Below, one piece after another: positions 24,732 through 33,382 of a stretch of 64,000 nt of DNA; position 1 is the stretch's first letter; every line of letters starts with the position of its first letter. Source of the stretch: Hydrogenophaga sp. (lineage in GTDB: Bacteria; Pseudomonadota; Gammaproteobacteria; Burkholderiales; Burkholderiaceae_C); the NCBI RefSeq assembly GCF_019635465.1, contig NZ_JAHBZK010000004.1:124001-188000 (forward strand), given 5' to 3'. The translations under genes were made by a program, and so were the position numbers. The notes beneath the pieces were generated by a model. That model did no database searches. It was not told where the DNA came from and saw nothing but the letters and a program-made list of their open reading frames with translations.

Positions 24732-24818
24732 GCGCGTTGTCTCCTTCTTTCTTGGGGCGGCTCTGTGAGCCGGGTTGGCAGATGGACCCGCCTTGTGGTC
24801 CGGTGGTGATCGGTCTCC

Positions 24819-25604
24819 CTATCGTGTTTTGCCGGCGGCCGGCTTGCGCTTCGCACCCGGGCGCGCCGTGGTGGCGGGCGCGCCCAGCAGCGCACTGCTG
24901 GCCATCAGGTAGGAACGGACGTGGTCTCGCACCAGGGCTTCATCGCAGGTGTCGTGCACCGCTTCGCTGTGCACGTCCTGCCCGTAGATCCAGTGACGGA
25001 TCGAGATGTAGTACATGCCGCCGTGCAGCCCCATCAGCAGTTCGAGCTCGCGCTCGCTCGGCCGGGCGCGCGAGGTGGAGCCGCGAAAGCGGCGCGTCTC
25101 CCGGATCAGCCTCGGGAACAGGCGCTCGCGCAGCATCGCGAAGAAGCGGTCGGTGATGGTGTGGTCCATCAACCCCGAGAACATGAGGATGCGTACGAAT
25201 TCGCGCGACAACGCGTTGTTCACGTAGTCGGCATAGAAGGCGGTGAACTTGTCTTCGACCGCCATTGCGGGGTCGTCGAGCAACTGGTCCCAGCTGTCGC
25301 GCCATCGCCCTTCAAACACGTCCAGGTAGACGCGGTCGATCAAGGCCTGCTTGGTTGGGAAGTAGTGGTACAGCAAGGCGTGCGTGACGCCAATGCTCTT
25401 GGCCAGATCACGCAACTGCCCACCGAATCCATTGGACGCAAAGAACTGGATGGCGCCGTCCACGATCTGCCGTTCGCGCTCGGAAACGCTCAGCCGGCGC
25501 CGCGCCGGCGCGGCCTCGGCGGCCTTGCTGTCGGAGGCCTCGCGCTGGTCAGGGTTTGTCTGGATGCGCACGCTATTTACCGGCCGGTCAATGAGTCTTA
25601 GCAT
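24819..25604 (-). CDS. TetR-family transcriptional regulator
   Basis: A 261-residue repressor. The HTH spans about 43-90 (RERQIVDGAIQFFASNGF, then LRDLAKSIGVTHALLYHYF). An unusual tail of basic residues (AKRKPAAGKTR) ends it. No ribosome site precedes the ATG at 25604, so translation may be leaderless; GTG at 25571 (codon 12) is an alternative that would leave both operator copies upstream. It reads in the same direction as the TRAP genes (87 bases ahead) and divergent from coxG/hydroxylase genes, so it probably controls both and itself. Confidence 0.85.
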   Translation of the reverse strand: MLRLIDRPVNSVRIQTNPDQREASDSKAAEAAPARRRLSVSERERQIVDGAIQFFASNGFGGQLRDLAKSIGVTHALLYHYFPTKQALIDRVYLDVFEGRWRDSWDQLLDDPAMAVEDKFTAFYADYVNNALSREFVRILMFSGLMDHTITDRFFAMLRERLFPRLIRETRRFRGSTSRARPSERELELLMGLHGGMYYISIRHWIYGQDVHSEAVHDTCDEALVRDHVRSYLMASSALLGAPATTARPGAKRKPAAGKTR

Positions 25605-25622
25605 TGTTGACCGTCTGGTAAA
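25576..25622. promoter_or_regulatory. Paired TetR-type operators around the tetR start codon
   Basis: TTTACCGGCCGGTCAA (25576-25591) and TTGACCGTCTGGTAAA (25607-25622) are inverted copies of one 16-bp site (13 of 16 match), 15 bases apart, with the tetR ATG between them. Each is itself near-palindromic (ACCGGCCGGT is perfect). They probably bind the TetR protein and control the divergent coxG promoter too. Confidence 0.7.
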
Positions 25623-25658
25623 CAAAAACACCGGTGGAAACCCGGGGGTCAAATTCGA

Positions 25659-26327
25659 ATGGAACTCAACGGAGACATCCTCATCGCCGCACCGCGCACG
25701 CGGGTCTGGGACGCGCTCAACGACCCGGCCGTGCTGGCCCGCTGCATCCCCGGCTGCGAAGGGATGGAGGCGATCAGCGATACCGAGCGCACCGCCAGGG
25801 TCGCCGTCAAGGTCGGGCCTGTGCGTGCACGGTTCACTGGTCACATCCGCTTGCTCGATGTGCGCGCAGGCGAAGGCTGCACGCTGCAGTTCGAGGGGTC
25901 CGGTGGCGCGGCCGGCATGGCCAGGGGCCAGTCGGTGGTGCTGCTGATCGACGAGAGCGACGGCACCCGCCTGCGCTACACCACGCAAGCATCGGTGGGC
26001 GGCAAGCTGGGGCAAGTGGGGGGGCGCATGATCGACGCCGCCGCCAAACAGATGGCCGACCAGTTCTTCGGCACCTTCCAGGCCGAGCTCATGCCCAAAG
26101 CGGCAGACGCCGCTGCGGCGGCGGCCAACGCCGACGTCGGACAGGCAGGCCCCGCCGCAGCAGCCGTTGCAGCGGCCGCCCCATCGATCGCCCCGGCTGC
26201 CCACGCCACCCGGCCCGACACGCCACCCGCTTCGCCCGCCACCGGTGAAGGCGTGCGCGTCCTTTGGTTCGTCCTCGGCGCCCTGTCCACAGGCTTCGGG
26301 GTGTGGATCGGTTCGGTCCTGTTTTGA
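25659..26327 (+). CDS. CoxG-like SRPBCC protein with C-terminal membrane anchor
   Basis: A 222-residue CoxG-family protein. The START-like domain covers 1-145 (LIAAPRTRVWDALNDPAVLARCIPGCEGM near the start; AAAKQMADQFFGTF at its end). An Ala/Pro-rich linker (about 148-195) and one transmembrane helix (VLWFVLGALSTGFGVWIGS) follow. CoxG proteins attach molybdenum hydroxylases to the membrane. It starts the plus-strand hydroxylase operon, 10 bases before the FAD subunit. Confidence 0.88.
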   Translation: MELNGDILIAAPRTRVWDALNDPAVLARCIPGCEGMEAISDTERTARVAVKVGPVRARFTGHIRLLDVRAGEGCTLQFEGSGGAAGMARGQSVVLLIDESDGTRLRYTTQASVGGKLGQVGGRMIDAAAKQMADQFFGTFQAELMPKAADAAAAAANADVGQAGPAAAAVAAAAPSIAPAAHATRPDTPPASPATGEGVRVLWFVLGALSTGFGVWIGSVLF

Positions 26328-26337
26328 GGAGACAGAG

Positions 26338-27192
26338 GTGAAAGCCGCCGCATTCGACTACATCAAGGCCACCTCGGTCGATCAGGTCATCGCGCTGCTG
26401 GGCGAGCATGGCGACGACGCCCGCGTGCTCGCGGGTGGCCAGACGCTCATGGCCACGCTGAACATGCGCCTGTCCGAGCCGACGGTGGTCATCGACATCA
26501 CCGGCCTCTCATCAATGCGCGGCATCGAGGTGCGCGAGCAGAGCCTGCGCATCGGCGCACTGACCACGCACACACAGATCGAAGACAGCGAGCTGGTCCG
26601 GCGCCACGCGCCCCTGCTGAGCGATGCGGCGCCCCACATCGCGCACCGCGCCATCCGCAACAGCGGCACCTGGGGCGGCTCGATCGCCTACGCCGACCCG
26701 GCCGCCGAATGGCCGGCGTGTCTGCTGGCCCTGGGTGGCACGGTGGTCGTACGCGGCCCACAGGGGGAGCGCCACATTCCCGGCGACGACTTCTACACCG
26801 GCCTCTACAGCACGGCGCTGCGCCCCGACGAGATCGTCACCGCCTGCGACCTGCCGCTGGCGTCACCACACCAATGGCACGGCATGGCACAACTGGCCCG
26901 CCGCCACGGCGACTACGCGATCGTGGGCCTGGCCGCGTCGGCCCAGCGCCAGGGCAACGCCCTGTCGAACGTGCGGCTGGCGTTCATGGGCGTGGCCACG
27001 ACGCCATGGCGCGCACGACGCACCGAGCAACTGCTGCAAGGCAAGGTGCCCGATGCGGCCACGCGAGACCAGGCCGTCGCCACCCTGCGCGAGGAGATCG
27101 ACCCCCTGCCCGACCTCACCAACACCCCGGACACCAAGCGACACCTGGCGGGTGTGTTGCTGCAGCGCCTGCTGGCCAGCGCCCACGCCTGA
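26338..27192 (+). CDS. Molybdenum hydroxylase, FAD-binding medium subunit
   Basis: A 284-residue FAD subunit of the xanthine dehydrogenase/CoxM family, carrying electrons from the iron-sulfur subunit to an acceptor. VLAGGQTLMATLNMRL (about 31-46) and RNSGTWGGSIAYADPAAEWP (110s) are the two FAD loops. It starts at a GTG with GAGGAGACAGAG before it; a longer open frame overlaps coxG and is not used. Confidence 0.9.
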   Translation: MKAAAFDYIKATSVDQVIALLGEHGDDARVLAGGQTLMATLNMRLSEPTVVIDITGLSSMRGIEVREQSLRIGALTTHTQIEDSELVRRHAPLLSDAAPHIAHRAIRNSGTWGGSIAYADPAAEWPACLLALGGTVVVRGPQGERHIPGDDFYTGLYSTALRPDEIVTACDLPLASPHQWHGMAQLARRHGDYAIVGLAASAQRQGNALSNVRLAFMGVATTPWRARRTEQLLQGKVPDAATRDQAVATLREEIDPLPDLTNTPDTKRHLAGVLLQRLLASAHA

Positions 27193-27208
27193 CGCAAGAG
27201 GAGACCCC

Positions 27209-27694
27209 ATGGCAGACAGCTACCCCATCCAGGTCAACGTGAATGGCCAGACGCACCGCTGCAGCATTGCGCCGCGGACCCACCTGGTCGACTTCCTGCG
27301 CGAGGACCTCGGCCTCAAGGGCAGTCACCTCGGCTGCGAGCACGGCGTGTGCGGCGCCTGCACCGTCGAACTCAACGGGCACATCGTCCGGGGCTGCCTG
27401 ACGCTCGCGGTTCAGGCCGATGGCGGCAGCGTGCAAACCGTCGAAGGCCTCAGCCAGAGCGGCGCGATCCGCGACCTGCAGCAGGCCTTTGTGGCCCGCA
27501 ACGCATTGCAGTGCGGCTTCTGCACCTCGGGCATGTTGATGGCGGCCAGGGAGCTGGTCGAAACGCGACCCGAGGCGACGCGCGCCGAGGTGCGCGAATG
27601 GATATCGGGCAACTATTGCCGCTGCACGGGTTACCACGCCATCGTGGACGCCATCTGCGACGTGCTGCAACAGCGCAAGGAGAACGCGGCATGA
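27209..27694 (+). CDS. Molybdenum hydroxylase, [2Fe-2S] small subunit
   Basis: A 161-residue subunit with two [2Fe-2S] clusters: plant-type CEHGVCGACTVELNG (about 44-58) with a fourth Cys in RGCLTLA, and C-terminal QCGFCTSGM with NYCRCTGYH. Length matches CoxS/XdhA-type subunits. AAGAGGAGA precedes the ATG. Its stop overlaps the start of the large subunit (ATGA). Confidence 0.93.
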   Translation: MADSYPIQVNVNGQTHRCSIAPRTHLVDFLREDLGLKGSHLGCEHGVCGACTVELNGHIVRGCLTLAVQADGGSVQTVEGLSQSGAIRDLQQAFVARNALQCGFCTSGMLMAARELVETRPEATRAEVREWISGNYCRCTGYHAIVDAICDVLQQRKENAA

Positions 27695-30108
27695 AGCGCG
27701 ACATCGTCAGCCTCGAGCCCGGCGTCCAGACCGAAGCGCCAGTGGCCCCGGTCACCGAAGACCAGCGCTACATCGGTGCATCCGTGCCGCGCGGCGGCAT
27801 CGAACGCCTCACCCAGGGCCTGGGCCAGTACGTCGACGACATCGAGCTGCCGCGCATGGCCCATGTGGCCTTCTGGCGCAGCCCGGTGGCCCACATGCGC
27901 ATCAAGCGCATCCACGCCGATGCCGCGCGCGCCATGCCGGGTGTGGTGCTGGTCGCCGACGGTCACGACCTCGCCAAGGTCTGCAAGCCCTGGGTGGCCA
28001 CGCTGGGGCACCTGGCCGGCATGAAGTCCGCGCCGCAATACGCGCTGGCGATCGATCGCGCCTGCTGGCAGGGCGAACCCGTGGTGGCCGTGGTGGCCGA
28101 AACCCGGGCAGAGGCCGAAGACGCGCTGCAGCACATCGTGGTCGACTACGAAGAATTGCCGCTGGCCACCGACATGGAAACGGCACTGGACGCAGCGACG
28201 CCATTGATCCACCCCGAGCTCGGCGACAACCTGTGCTTCACCCGCCGCCTCGACGTGGGCGATGTGGACCGCGTGTTTGCCGAGGCCGACGCGGTGGCCG
28301 AAGCCGTGCTCGAGTTCGGGCGCCACACCGGCGTGACGCTGGAGCCGCGCGCACAGATTGCACACTGGAACCCGGCCGAGCAGCGGCTCACGGTCTATCA
28401 CTCGTTCCAGGCGCCGCACATGATGCAGGACCTGTATGGCCGCCAGTTCGACCTGCCCGCCGGCCGCATCCGCGTGGTCTGCAAGGACGTGGGCGGCTCC
28501 TTCGGCATCAAGGTGCACGCCTACCCCGACGACTTCGCCACCGTGGCGCTGTCCATCCTGCTCGCTCGCCCGGTCAAGTTCGTGGCCGATCGGCTCGAGA
28601 GCTTCACCAGCGACATCCACGCGCGCCACCACCGCGTAAAAGCCCGCATCGCGGTCAACAACGACGGCGAGATCCTGGGCTTCGACATGGACGACCTTAC
28701 TGGCATCGGGCCGTATTCCATGTTCCCGCGCACCAGCGCGATCGAAGGCAACCAGGTCGTCAACCTCGTCGGTGGCCCCTACAAGCACAAGCACTACCGC
28801 GCACAGCTCAACGTGGTGTTCCAAAACAAGACGCCGACCTGCCAGTACCGCGGCGTGGGCCACCCCATCGCCTGCGCGGTGACCGAGGCCCTGGTCGATC
28901 TGGCGGCGCAGAAGATCGGCATGGACCCCCTGCTCATTCGCGAGCGCAACGTGATCCCCGACGACGCCTATCCTGCCACCGGGGCGTCGGGCATCAAGCT
29001 CGAGGTGCTATCGCACGAAGCCAGCTTGCGCAAGCTGCGCCAGTTGATGAACTACGACGCCCTGCGGGCCGAGCAGGCCGCGCTGCGCAAGCAGGGCATT
29101 CACCGCGGCATCGGCTTCGCCACCGTGATCGAACTCACCAACCCGAGCGCGGCGTTCTATGGCGTGGGCGGCGCCCGCATCGCCTCGCAGGACGGCGCGA
29201 CGGTGCGGCTCGACCCGGAAGGCGACATCACGGTGTTGATCGGCGTCGGTGAGCAGGGCCAGGGCACCGAAGGCATCTACCGCCAGATCGCGGCCGACGC
29301 CGTCGGGGTGGACATCGACAAGGTGCGGATCATCACCGGCGACACCGACGTCACGCCCTATGGCGGCGGCACCTGGGCATCGCGCGGGGCCGGGGTGGGC
29401 GGCGAGGCCGTGCTGCTGGCCGGTCAGGCCTTGCGCGACAACATCCTGAAGGTGGCGGCGGTGATCCTCCAACGCGACGTCGCGGGTCTCATGGTGCGCC
29501 GCGACCGGATCGTGGACGCGGATTCGGGCGAGGCCTTGCTGCCCCTGGCCGAACTGGGTCGGGTGGCGTACTTCCGCTCGGACACACTGCCCGGCGATTT
29601 CACGCCCGAGCTCATGGTGACGCGCCACTACGCGCAGCGCGACTACCCCTTCATCTTCACCAACGGTGTGCAAGCCGCCTACCTGGAGGTCGACCCCGAC
29701 ACCGGCTTCGTCAAGCTCCTCAAGCACTGGGCCGTCGAAGATTGCGGCCGGGTGCTCAACCCCATGCTGGTGGACGAGCAGATGCGGGGCGCCATCGTGC
29801 AAGGCATTGGCGGTGCCCTGTTCGAGGAGTGCCTCTACGACGACGCCGGCCTCATGCTCAACGCCAACATGGCCGACTACCTGGTGCCCATGTCGGCCGA
29901 GATGCCCGACATCGAAGTGGCACACGTGATGACCCCCACGCGCAGCTCGAAGCTGGGCGCCAAGGGCGCGGGCGAGGCGGGCACCGCCGGCGCGCCTGCG
30001 GCGGTGATGAACGCGATCAACGACGCGCTGTCGCCCTTCGGCGTGCACGTGCATTCGCAACCCATCACGCCCGAGAAAGTCCTGCGCGCGCTGGGCAAGG
30101 TCGGCTGA
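27691..30108 (+). CDS. Molybdenum hydroxylase, large catalytic subunit
   Basis: An 805-residue molybdopterin subunit of the xanthine dehydrogenase family. VCKDVGGSFGIKVHAYPDDF carries the GGxFGxK loop, TCQYRGVGHPIACAVTEALVD is the Mo-site loop, and KGAGEAGTAGAPAAVMNAIND holds the catalytic glutamate. The Mo-site loop lacks the AYxCSFR of true (form I) CO dehydrogenase, so the substrate is probably an aromatic or N-heterocyclic compound or an aldehyde. No XdhC-type chaperone is in the window. Subunit order coxG-M-S-L and overlaps show one operon. Confidence 0.92.
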   Translation: MKRDIVSLEPGVQTEAPVAPVTEDQRYIGASVPRGGIERLTQGLGQYVDDIELPRMAHVAFWRSPVAHMRIKRIHADAARAMPGVVLVADGHDLAKVCKPWVATLGHLAGMKSAPQYALAIDRACWQGEPVVAVVAETRAEAEDALQHIVVDYEELPLATDMETALDAATPLIHPELGDNLCFTRRLDVGDVDRVFAEADAVAEAVLEFGRHTGVTLEPRAQIAHWNPAEQRLTVYHSFQAPHMMQDLYGRQFDLPAGRIRVVCKDVGGSFGIKVHAYPDDFATVALSILLARPVKFVADRLESFTSDIHARHHRVKARIAVNNDGEILGFDMDDLTGIGPYSMFPRTSAIEGNQVVNLVGGPYKHKHYRAQLNVVFQNKTPTCQYRGVGHPIACAVTEALVDLAAQKIGMDPLLIRERNVIPDDAYPATGASGIKLEVLSHEASLRKLRQLMNYDALRAEQAALRKQGIHRGIGFATVIELTNPSAAFYGVGGARIASQDGATVRLDPEGDITVLIGVGEQGQGTEGIYRQIAADAVGVDIDKVRIITGDTDVTPYGGGTWASRGAGVGGEAVLLAGQALRDNILKVAAVILQRDVAGLMVRRDRIVDADSGEALLPLAELGRVAYFRSDTLPGDFTPELMVTRHYAQRDYPFIFTNGVQAAYLEVDPDTGFVKLLKHWAVEDCGRVLNPMLVDEQMRGAIVQGIGGALFEECLYDDAGLMLNANMADYLVPMSAEMPDIEVAHVMTPTRSSKLGAKGAGEAGTAGAPAAVMNAINDALSPFGVHVHSQPITPEKVLRALGKVG

Positions 30109-30122
30109 GGCCGCCCGGGGGG

Positions 30123-30150
30123 CCGCCAGTCGCCGGAACTGGCGGGTTTC
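30123..30150 (+). terminator. Terminator-like hairpin after the hydroxylase operon
   Basis: CCGCCAGT (30123-30130), 7-base loop, ACTGGCGG (30138-30145), then GTTTC. The 8-bp stem lies 15 bases after the large-subunit stop. The T-run is short, so efficiency is uncertain. Confidence 0.5.
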
Positions 30151-30246
30151 CGCCCCGCTTCTTCGCGCACCTGGGCGCGCGGTGCCTGCGAAACTGCCTG
30201 AAGCGTCGGCGCATTGCGCCGGCGAATCCGACCGTTTGCCTGCCCC

Positions 30247-31644
30247 ATGGACCGCCACCCCATGCTCGTGTTCGCCACCGGCCGCAACTGCGCGGCCTAT
30301 GTGGAGGACCACATCCGCTCCATCGCACGCCAGACCCTGGACGGCGTGCACCTGCTGTTTGTGGACGACGCCTCCACCGACGGCACGGACGCGCGCGCCC
30401 AGGCCTTGCTGGCGCAATGGCTGCCGGGTCGCCACCAGTTCGTACGCAACCCGCAACGCATGGGCAAGGCCCACAACGCCAGCGTGCACCTGCGGGCCAT
30501 GGCACCGCACTACCGCGCGGTCGCGGTGGTCGACGCGGACGACCTGCTGATCGACATCACCGTGCTCGAACAGCTCGACGCCGCCTACCGCCAGGGCGAG
30601 GACGTGGTCTGGACCAACTACCTCAGCGACGCGGGCCGCTTCGGCAGCAACGGGCCACTGAACCGCTACGTCTCCCCGCGCAAGCAGCCCTGGCAAAGCA
30701 GCCACCTGTTCAGCTTCCGCGCCGAGCTGCTCGCCCGCGTGCCACCCAGCTACTTCCAGTACCCCGACGGCCGCTGGCTCGACGCTGCCTGCGACCTGGC
30801 CATTGCCTACCCGGTGCTGGACCAGACCCGGCGCTACCGCTATCTGCCGGTGCGCGCCTATTGCTACACCGAGAGCAACCCGCAATCGCACCACCAGATC
30901 GCCGGCGAGGCCGACGCCCTGTCGTCGCCCCGCCAGCGCGAATGCGCGCGCATCGTGCTCGACAAACCCCCACTGCCTCGCGTGGATGAACCCGAGCAAG
31001 TCGTCACGGATGAGGCGACGACGACCGATGCGCGCACCGCCAACCCATGGCTGGCGGCGCGCTTGTGTGCGCAAGTGCCATCGCTGCTGTCCGGGCTCGA
31101 ACCCGATCAACTCAGCGCGCTGGACCCCAGTCTGTTGTGGGACTGGTGGCAGTGGCTCGCCCAGCACCCCGGTGCCCGCGTGCTGGTGCTGGGTGACGAC
31201 GCGCACCAGCCCGCGCTGCGTCTGCTGGTGGCGGCCGCCAACGGTCAGCTGCACACCCTCGATACCGGCGACGGTGCCCGCTGGAGCGAGGTGAGCTTCG
31301 AGGCACACACCGCGCGCCTGCCGGACCTCGGCACGCTCGACGGTGAGGTGTTCGACGCGGTGCACCTGGGCCCGGCCGCCTGGAACAGCACCCCACAACC
31401 GGTGGTGGCACTGGCCGCGCTGGCGCCTCACCTCGACCTGAGCCAGCCCCGCCTGGTGATGGCAGGCCTGAACCCGACGCGCATCGCCGTGGCCGGCACC
31501 GAGATACCGGCACTGGTGCCCGAGCTGCTCACCCGCCGCGAAGGACAGCGCGGCGACGTGCTGGTGATCGAATCGGGCAACGCCCCCGCAGCAACCGACA
31601 CCGGAGTCACCCCGGGTGCCGCTGCCGAGGAGGTGCCCGCATGA
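30247..31644 (+). CDS. Family 2 glycosyltransferase with unknown C-terminal half
   Basis: A 465-residue protein. The N-terminal 230 residues are a GT-A fold (FATGRNCAAYVEDHIRSIA, LLFVDDASTDGTDARA at 37-52, AVVDADDLL for the metal/nucleotide site). The remaining half (about 250-465) includes a possible Rossmann-like stretch (VLVLGDDAHQPALRLLVAAA) that I cannot assign. ATG 30247 is preferred over an in-frame TTG at 30214; no good ribosome site is seen for either. It overlaps the next glycosyltransferase by four bases, so the two act together, probably on a surface glycan. Confidence 0.8.
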   Translation: MDRHPMLVFATGRNCAAYVEDHIRSIARQTLDGVHLLFVDDASTDGTDARAQALLAQWLPGRHQFVRNPQRMGKAHNASVHLRAMAPHYRAVAVVDADDLLIDITVLEQLDAAYRQGEDVVWTNYLSDAGRFGSNGPLNRYVSPRKQPWQSSHLFSFRAELLARVPPSYFQYPDGRWLDAACDLAIAYPVLDQTRRYRYLPVRAYCYTESNPQSHHQIAGEADALSSPRQRECARIVLDKPPLPRVDEPEQVVTDEATTTDARTANPWLAARLCAQVPSLLSGLEPDQLSALDPSLLWDWWQWLAQHPGARVLVLGDDAHQPALRLLVAAANGQLHTLDTGDGARWSEVSFEAHTARLPDLGTLDGEVFDAVHLGPAAWNSTPQPVVALAALAPHLDLSQPRLVMAGLNPTRIAVAGTEIPALVPELLTRREGQRGDVLVIESGNAPAATDTGVTPGAAAEEVPA

Positions 31645-32729
31645 GCGCCACCGCCATCCAGGCCCAGCCTGTGGCCACCAGCGCCAGCGCGCCGGCGCGC
31701 GTGCTGCACCTGATGCTGCCCGACAAATTCATCGCGCCCTTCGTCGATTTCGTGGGCAGGCACTTCGACGTGCGCGAGCACCGCTTCTGTCTGCTGAGCC
31801 GGCCGCAACAAGCCTTCAACCTGCGCGCCGATCAACCGCTGGACTGGATCGGTGACGACAGCGACGAGCCGCGCCTGCTCGAGGCCATGTTTGCGGCCGA
31901 GCGCATCGTCATCCATGGTCTGTGGTCCGAGCGCGTGGTGCGCCTGCTCTACGCCCTGCCCTCGCTGGCGCGCAAATGCCGCTGGGCGATCTGGGGCGGC
32001 GACCTCTACGACGAGGCCTGCAACGGCACGCGCGACGAACACGAGCGGCTGATGCGGCGCACCGTCATCAGCCAGTTCGCCGGTGCCATCGGCATCCATG
32101 GCGACATGGACCTGGCCCGCTCGATGTTCGGTCTGGGCGGCGAGCGCCACATCTGTGTGCTGTACCCGACCAACCTGGCGGTGCCGGTGATCGACTCACC
32201 GCCGGCCGACGACGGCCAGCTCGGCATCCTGATCGGCAATTCGGCCACCGAGTCGAACTGCCACCTCGAGGCCTTTGCACGCATTGCGCCACACTGGCGC
32301 GAGGGCATGCACATCCACTGCCCGCTGTCGTATGGCGACGCGGCCTACCGCGAGCTGGTTGTTCGCAACGGCCGTGGCCTGTTCGGCGAGCACTTTCATG
32401 CGATGACCGAGTTCCTGCCGCTGGCCGAGTACACGCGCTTCCTGCGCGGCATCGACATCGCCATCCTGCACCACAACCGCCAGCAGGCACTGGGCAACGC
32501 GGTGAGCCTGCTGAGCATGGGCAAGCAGATCTACATGCGGCCCAACCAGAGCCTGCACCGCCACCTCAGCGACATGGGCTTCGTCCTGCACGAGCTCCAC
32601 AACTTTCGCGCCGAACGCCTCGACGAGGCCACACGCCAGCACAACATGCGGCTGGCGCAAGACATGTTCAGCGAGCAACGTCTGGTACAGGGGCTGGCAA
32701 CGCTTTTCGACCAGAGCGCGCAGCACTAG
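31641..32729 (+). CDS. WecF-like 4-alpha-fucosaminyltransferase (GT56)
   Basis: A 362-residue GT56-family protein. IVIHGLWSERVVRLLYALP, WAIWGGDLYDE, GNSATESNCHLEAFARIAPH and FHAMTEFLPLAEY match WecF, which adds Fuc4NAc to lipid-linked disaccharide in enterobacterial common antigen synthesis. No other ECA-like gene is nearby, so the natural acceptor here is unknown. It is coupled to the GT2 gene and ends four bases into the convergent MarR gene. Confidence 0.85.
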   Translation: MSATAIQAQPVATSASAPARVLHLMLPDKFIAPFVDFVGRHFDVREHRFCLLSRPQQAFNLRADQPLDWIGDDSDEPRLLEAMFAAERIVIHGLWSERVVRLLYALPSLARKCRWAIWGGDLYDEACNGTRDEHERLMRRTVISQFAGAIGIHGDMDLARSMFGLGGERHICVLYPTNLAVPVIDSPPADDGQLGILIGNSATESNCHLEAFARIAPHWREGMHIHCPLSYGDAAYRELVVRNGRGLFGEHFHAMTEFLPLAEYTRFLRGIDIAILHHNRQQALGNAVSLLSMGKQIYMRPNQSLHRHLSDMGFVLHELHNFRAERLDEATRQHNMRLAQDMFSEQRLVQGLATLFDQSAQH

Positions 32730-33316
32730 GCCCCGAACTCACCGTCCCCTGGCTCTCGCAGGCCAACTCGGCGCGTGCCGCCTCGCCGGCGGTCCGCCCG
32801 CGGCAACTGCGCAAGGTGAACCGCCATCACATCGGCTTGCTCCTGAAGCCGATCGAGCATGCCGTCCAATGCGTCCACCTCCTGCGGCGACAGCGATGAC
32901 ATGAGCTCGCGGTTGACGCCTTCCACCAAGGGCAGGATCTGCTCGTACAGCCGTCGTCCCGCCTCGCTGAGCCGGATCTCGATCACCCGCCGGTTGCCAG
33001 GCAGGGCCTGACGTTCGATCAAACCCTTGGCGGCCATGGCCATGATGGCTTTGGACGTCGCCGAACGGGTGAGGTGCGCGCGCGCGGCCAGCTCGGACGA
33101 ATTCACCCGCGCCTGGGAACTCAGCATCGCGAGCATCACCCACTCGCGGCGAGTGACGCCAAAGCGCCCCTCGCAGTAGCGCAACACCATGCCACCGCCC
33201 ACCGCGCGCAACTGATTCAAGCGGTAAAGCAGCATGTCGCCCAGTCCTTCGGGCGCGCCCAGACGCGACCCAGTTCGCGTGGGTGCGTCGGCGTCACAAG
33301 GGTTATTCCGGGGCAT
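32726..33316 (-). CDS. MarR-family transcriptional regulator
   Basis: A 196-residue regulator from ATG 33316 (a TTG at 33328 is in frame). The winged helix is at about 50-110 (RFGVTRREWVMLAMLSS, ELAARAHLTRSATSKAIM, LIERQALPGNRRVIEIRLSE). It is divergent from the TauD-Bug-aldolase operon with a 66-base gap and probably represses it in the absence of an aromatic or sulfonate ligand (inference). Confidence 0.88.
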   Translation of the reverse strand: MPRNNPCDADAPTRTGSRLGAPEGLGDMLLYRLNQLRAVGGGMVLRYCEGRFGVTRREWVMLAMLSSQARVNSSELAARAHLTRSATSKAIMAMAAKGLIERQALPGNRRVIEIRLSEAGRRLYEQILPLVEGVNRELMSSLSPQEVDALDGMLDRLQEQADVMAVHLAQLPRADRRRGGTRRVGLREPGDGEFGA

Positions 33317-33382
33317 GTTTTCTTTCAATCATTGTCGAGGCGGGTCGAAGAATGCGCACTCCGCAATACCCCGGAGACAAGC

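Noticed and set aside
27691-30108. Carbon monoxide dehydrogenase large subunit (coxL)
   Set aside because: The form I active-site motif AYxCSFR is absent; the loop reads QYRGVGHP.
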